A stretch of DNA of 64,000 nt from Terriglobia bacterium (GTDB lineage Bacteria; Acidobacteriota; Terriglobia; Terriglobales; Acidobacteriaceae), in contig JAIQFH010000016.1 in NCBI GenBank assembly GCA_020073385.1, positions 1 to 64,000 of the forward strand, read 5' to 3'. The notes below the pieces were generated by a model, which was given only the letters and a program-made list of their open reading frames with translations, ran no database searches and was not told the origin of the DNA. Position numbers and translations under genes: made by a program. Of the stretch, positions 62,062-64,000 are shown piece after piece. The number at the start of each line of letters is the position of its first letter. Positions within the stretch are counted from its first letter, which is position 1.

Positions 62062-63828
62062 TTATTTCGGGGTGGTTTCCGCTGCTGGCGTAGTCGTTGT
62101 GAGCGCCATCTTCTCCGTCCCTCCAGTTGTCACCCGAGTGAGGTAAAGGAAGAACGGCGTGATCTCAAATTCCATTTTCTCGCGCGCCGAAGTCAGTGGC
62201 ACGGCCTTGGACTTGGAGAGTTCGACTTGATCAGTCCAGGGATCGACCTTGATCCGTCCGCCCAGCGGCAATGCAGCGATCTGATCCAAACGCTTCTCAT
62301 CGAGTGCGGGAGCTGAGGCTAGCAACGTCGACATGCGCATGCTCTTACCGCCAGCAAGGCTGTTCCCGAGATGCGGCCGAATCAGCTTCGGCAGATCGGG
62401 AGCGTGCTGCTCAAGCGCCTTCAGGAACAATCCCGCAGTCCCAAGCTTGTCCTTGTAAGGCGAGTTCTTGAGCAGTTCCAGCGCCTTGGTGTCAGCGGCC
62501 TCTTCGTCAGCTGTGGTTCGTTTGAAATCGAGACGCTGAAACGACTCTTCATCCGGGAAGAAGAGCTTGTCATTGAATGCCAGTTTGGTGTCGAAATGAT
62601 GGCCGAGCACGATGTGACTGAGTTCGTGCGCCATGACCATGGCCAATGACGCCTCATCCGGCAAAACGTCCAGAAGTCCACGGCTTATTACGATCGTGTG
62701 GCCAATGGTGAAGGACTCCAGTGGGGATGTGAGGAGGATGCGGCAATGGTAGTCGCTCTGCAGGTCGATATTGTTAGTCACCAGCAGATTGTTCACAACC
62801 GTCGCCAGAATCTTGTCGACCTCGCCCGGAGGAGCGAGCAGTCCTATTTTCTGCAGGCGCTCCACTGCATTATCTTCTGCCTGCTTCTCCCACATACGCT
62901 GGGCCACGACCGGACTCGGATCGGCGGCGGCATCGCTTTGATCTCTGACTGACTGGGGAGCGTCGACCAGAATCTGGGTGAACTCTTCGTTCTTGCTGAG
63001 CCCCTTCAAGTCATATCCCCAAAGCCGAGTCTGAGCCTTAAAGTGAAGGGTTTTCGACAGTCCGGTCTTCAGGTTCGACTCTTCCGTGTAGACATATGCC
63101 GGAAGCCATGTCCCGGGGCGCATGTTCAGACGCCAACTCTCGAAATGGAAAAAGAAATTGATTTTTGGTGCGGGATAGTAAGTTCCGTTGAAACGAACAA
63201 TGTTGTAGTCCTGATCTTCGACCCAGATTCTGCCCAGGAAGCGTGCTGTTTTTTCACCTTCGCGGGGCTGAACATCGATCACCAGGCACCGCACTTCACC
63301 CAGAAATTCACGCCGAACAAAGTTGAACTTGTAATAGCGCTTCTGGAAGTCGCTATCAAGCACTACCATCTGGGCGAATCCCATGGGCAAATAATGCAGG
63401 GAATAGACGCCGGTCAGCTTGCTCACCATGCGGTGTCCGAAACCCGGCTGTCCCACAAAAGAGACGTCCTCAAGCCCATCGCTCATGTCCAGTCGACCGA
63501 GAAAATACTGGTCCTTGACCGGAGACGCGTTGCCGTTGGGATCGTTCTTCAAGTCTTGAAGATAGGTTTCGACCATGGGATGCATGTGTCGCATCTGTGC
63601 CATGAAATAGTGCTCGCGCTGTACGACTCGATCGATAACGTCGTTGAGCGAGAGCGCGGCAGAAGGCATTCCTTCCGTTGGGGCGGGCGCCGCGGAGGGC
63701 GGTGGCATCGGTGTCGTCTTGTTATCCAATGCCGATGGCTGGGGTGAAGAAGCAGAGTCCTGCCCCGCCGCGAACAGACAAGCCAGGAAAATAACCACCA
63801 ATGCCGAGCCCGAACGAACCATGTGCAT
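62062..63828 (-). CDS. Secreted M48-family metallopeptidase with large N-terminal extension
   Basis: The product is 588 residues from the ATG at 63828, with AGAAGG 5 nt upstream; a GTG at 63852 overlaps the preceding stop (GTGA). A signal peptide (GSALVVIFLACLFAAGQ) is followed by about 290 residues of beta-rich sequence resembling outer-membrane lipoprotein-sorting domains (VVLDSDFQKRYYKFNFVRREF, RIWVEDQDYNIVRFNGTYYP), then the M48 peptidase domain: TVVNNLLVTNNI, SRGLLDVLPDEASLAMVMAHELSHIVLGHHFDT (zinc HExxH, read in parts) and DEEAADTKALELLKNSPY (third ligand Glu). BepA-like quality-control peptidases of the outer membrane are the nearest functional idea. Follows a TonB-domain gene in one operon. 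Confidence 0.88.
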   Translation of the reverse strand: MHMVRSGSALVVIFLACLFAAGQDSASSPQPSALDNKTTPMPPPSAAPAPTEGMPSAALSLNDVIDRVVQREHYFMAQMRHMHPMVETYLQDLKNDPNGNASPVKDQYFLGRLDMSDGLEDVSFVGQPGFGHRMVSKLTGVYSLHYLPMGFAQMVVLDSDFQKRYYKFNFVRREFLGEVRCLVIDVQPREGEKTARFLGRIWVEDQDYNIVRFNGTYYPAPKINFFFHFESWRLNMRPGTWLPAYVYTEESNLKTGLSKTLHFKAQTRLWGYDLKGLSKNEEFTQILVDAPQSVRDQSDAAADPSPVVAQRMWEKQAEDNAVERLQKIGLLAPPGEVDKILATVVNNLLVTNNIDLQSDYHCRILLTSPLESFTIGHTIVISRGLLDVLPDEASLAMVMAHELSHIVLGHHFDTKLAFNDKLFFPDEESFQRLDFKRTTADEEAADTKALELLKNSPYKDKLGTAGLFLKALEQHAPDLPKLIRPHLGNSLAGGKSMRMSTLLASAPALDEKRLDQIAALPLGGRIKVDPWTDQVELSKSKAVPLTSAREKMEFEITPFFLYLTRVTTGGTEKMALTTTTPAAETTPK

Positions 63829-63848
63829 AAGAACCTTCTGGGAGTCGA

Positions 63849-64000
63849 TCACGCTAGTTGAAAAATGATATGGACGACCGCTGTCGAGTCCGAGGGCTCG
63901 CCGTCCTTCAATGCGGGCTTGAAGCGAATCTGTTCAGCAGCACGAACCGCGGAGTCATCCAAACCATGCCCCAGACCGCGAACGATTCTAACTACCCGCA
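63849..64000 (-). CDS. TonB C-terminal-domain protein, partial (C-terminus only)
   Basis: An open minus-strand frame of 49 codons and a stop enters from the right edge. It reads RVVRIVRGLGHGLDDSAVRA, then AEQIRFKPALKDGEPSDSTAV and VHIIFQLA, which is the typical end of a TonB domain (helix with AVRAAEQIRFKPA, then two strands). The N-terminus lies outside the window. Its TGA overlaps a GTG of the M48 peptidase gene by 4 nt, so the two genes are co-transcribed. The frame is too short to appear as a full gene but is clearly coding. Confidence 0.85.
   Translation of the reverse strand, partial: RVVRIVRGLGHGLDDSAVRAAEQIRFKPALKDGEPSDSTAVVHIIFQLA

Overview
The window looks like a chromosomal segment of a Gram-negative, moderately GC-rich bacterium, most likely an acidobacterium of the Terriglobia/Koribacter type. 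This is inferred from gene content: a HemQ-type coproheme decarboxylase beside outer-membrane genes (TonB-like proteins, a Wza-type exporter, a Wzi-like protein), many secreted proteins of unknown function, an Flp pilin, and a palindromic repeat of the GTAGAGACGTAGC...GCTACGTCTCTAC type. No rRNA, tRNA, CRISPR array, transposase, integrase or phage module was recognised.

Layout. 0.2-3.5 kb: a DUF4097-like remnant, then perR-katG (peroxide sensor and catalase-peroxidase) with a PerR-box-like palindrome overlapping the perR start codon. 3.7-5.6 kb: purine salvage (guanine deaminase, adenosine deaminase) with the truncated start of a purine nucleoside permease between them. 5.8-8.5 kb: an OmpR-type response regulator and its sensor kinase. 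8.7-11.3 kb: four small secreted or envelope proteins. 11.5-23.5 kb: a three-gene operon of secreted cupredoxin/multicopper-oxidase-like proteins, one of them 2,916 residues long. The four HxH copper motifs of a multicopper oxidase are divided between the two smaller proteins. This is the best candidate for an undescribed system here. 24.2-25.6 kb: a tiny zinc-ribbon protein and a fumarylacetoacetase-family enzyme.

25.7-43.3 kb: a long minus-strand exopolysaccharide operon of the Wzx/Wzy type. In transcription order it holds a degenerate receiver, an OPX exporter with seven SLBB-like repeats, a PAP2-Wzi fusion, a Wzz-like copolymerase, a methyltransferase, a Wzx flippase, a double GT2 glycosyltransferase, a Wzy-like polymerase, a GT4, a GT2 and the initiating sugar-phosphate transferase.

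43.5-64 kb: housekeeping and stress genes. These are an LEA-like and a YtxH protein, hemQ, an AhpD-like protein, an alkyltransferase-like protein, a STAS protein, dnaX with ybaB, a TonB-like protein, a molybdoenzyme with cytochrome b and an ECF sigma/anti-sigma pair, an MXKDX-repeat protein, an M16 peptidase, rlmN, a probable pseudokinase divergent from a kinase/LuxR-type regulator pair that precedes an Flp pilin, and an M48 peptidase behind a partial TonB-domain gene.

All calls come from reading the sequence and from motif recognition. No database search was run, and promoter and operator calls are by eye.
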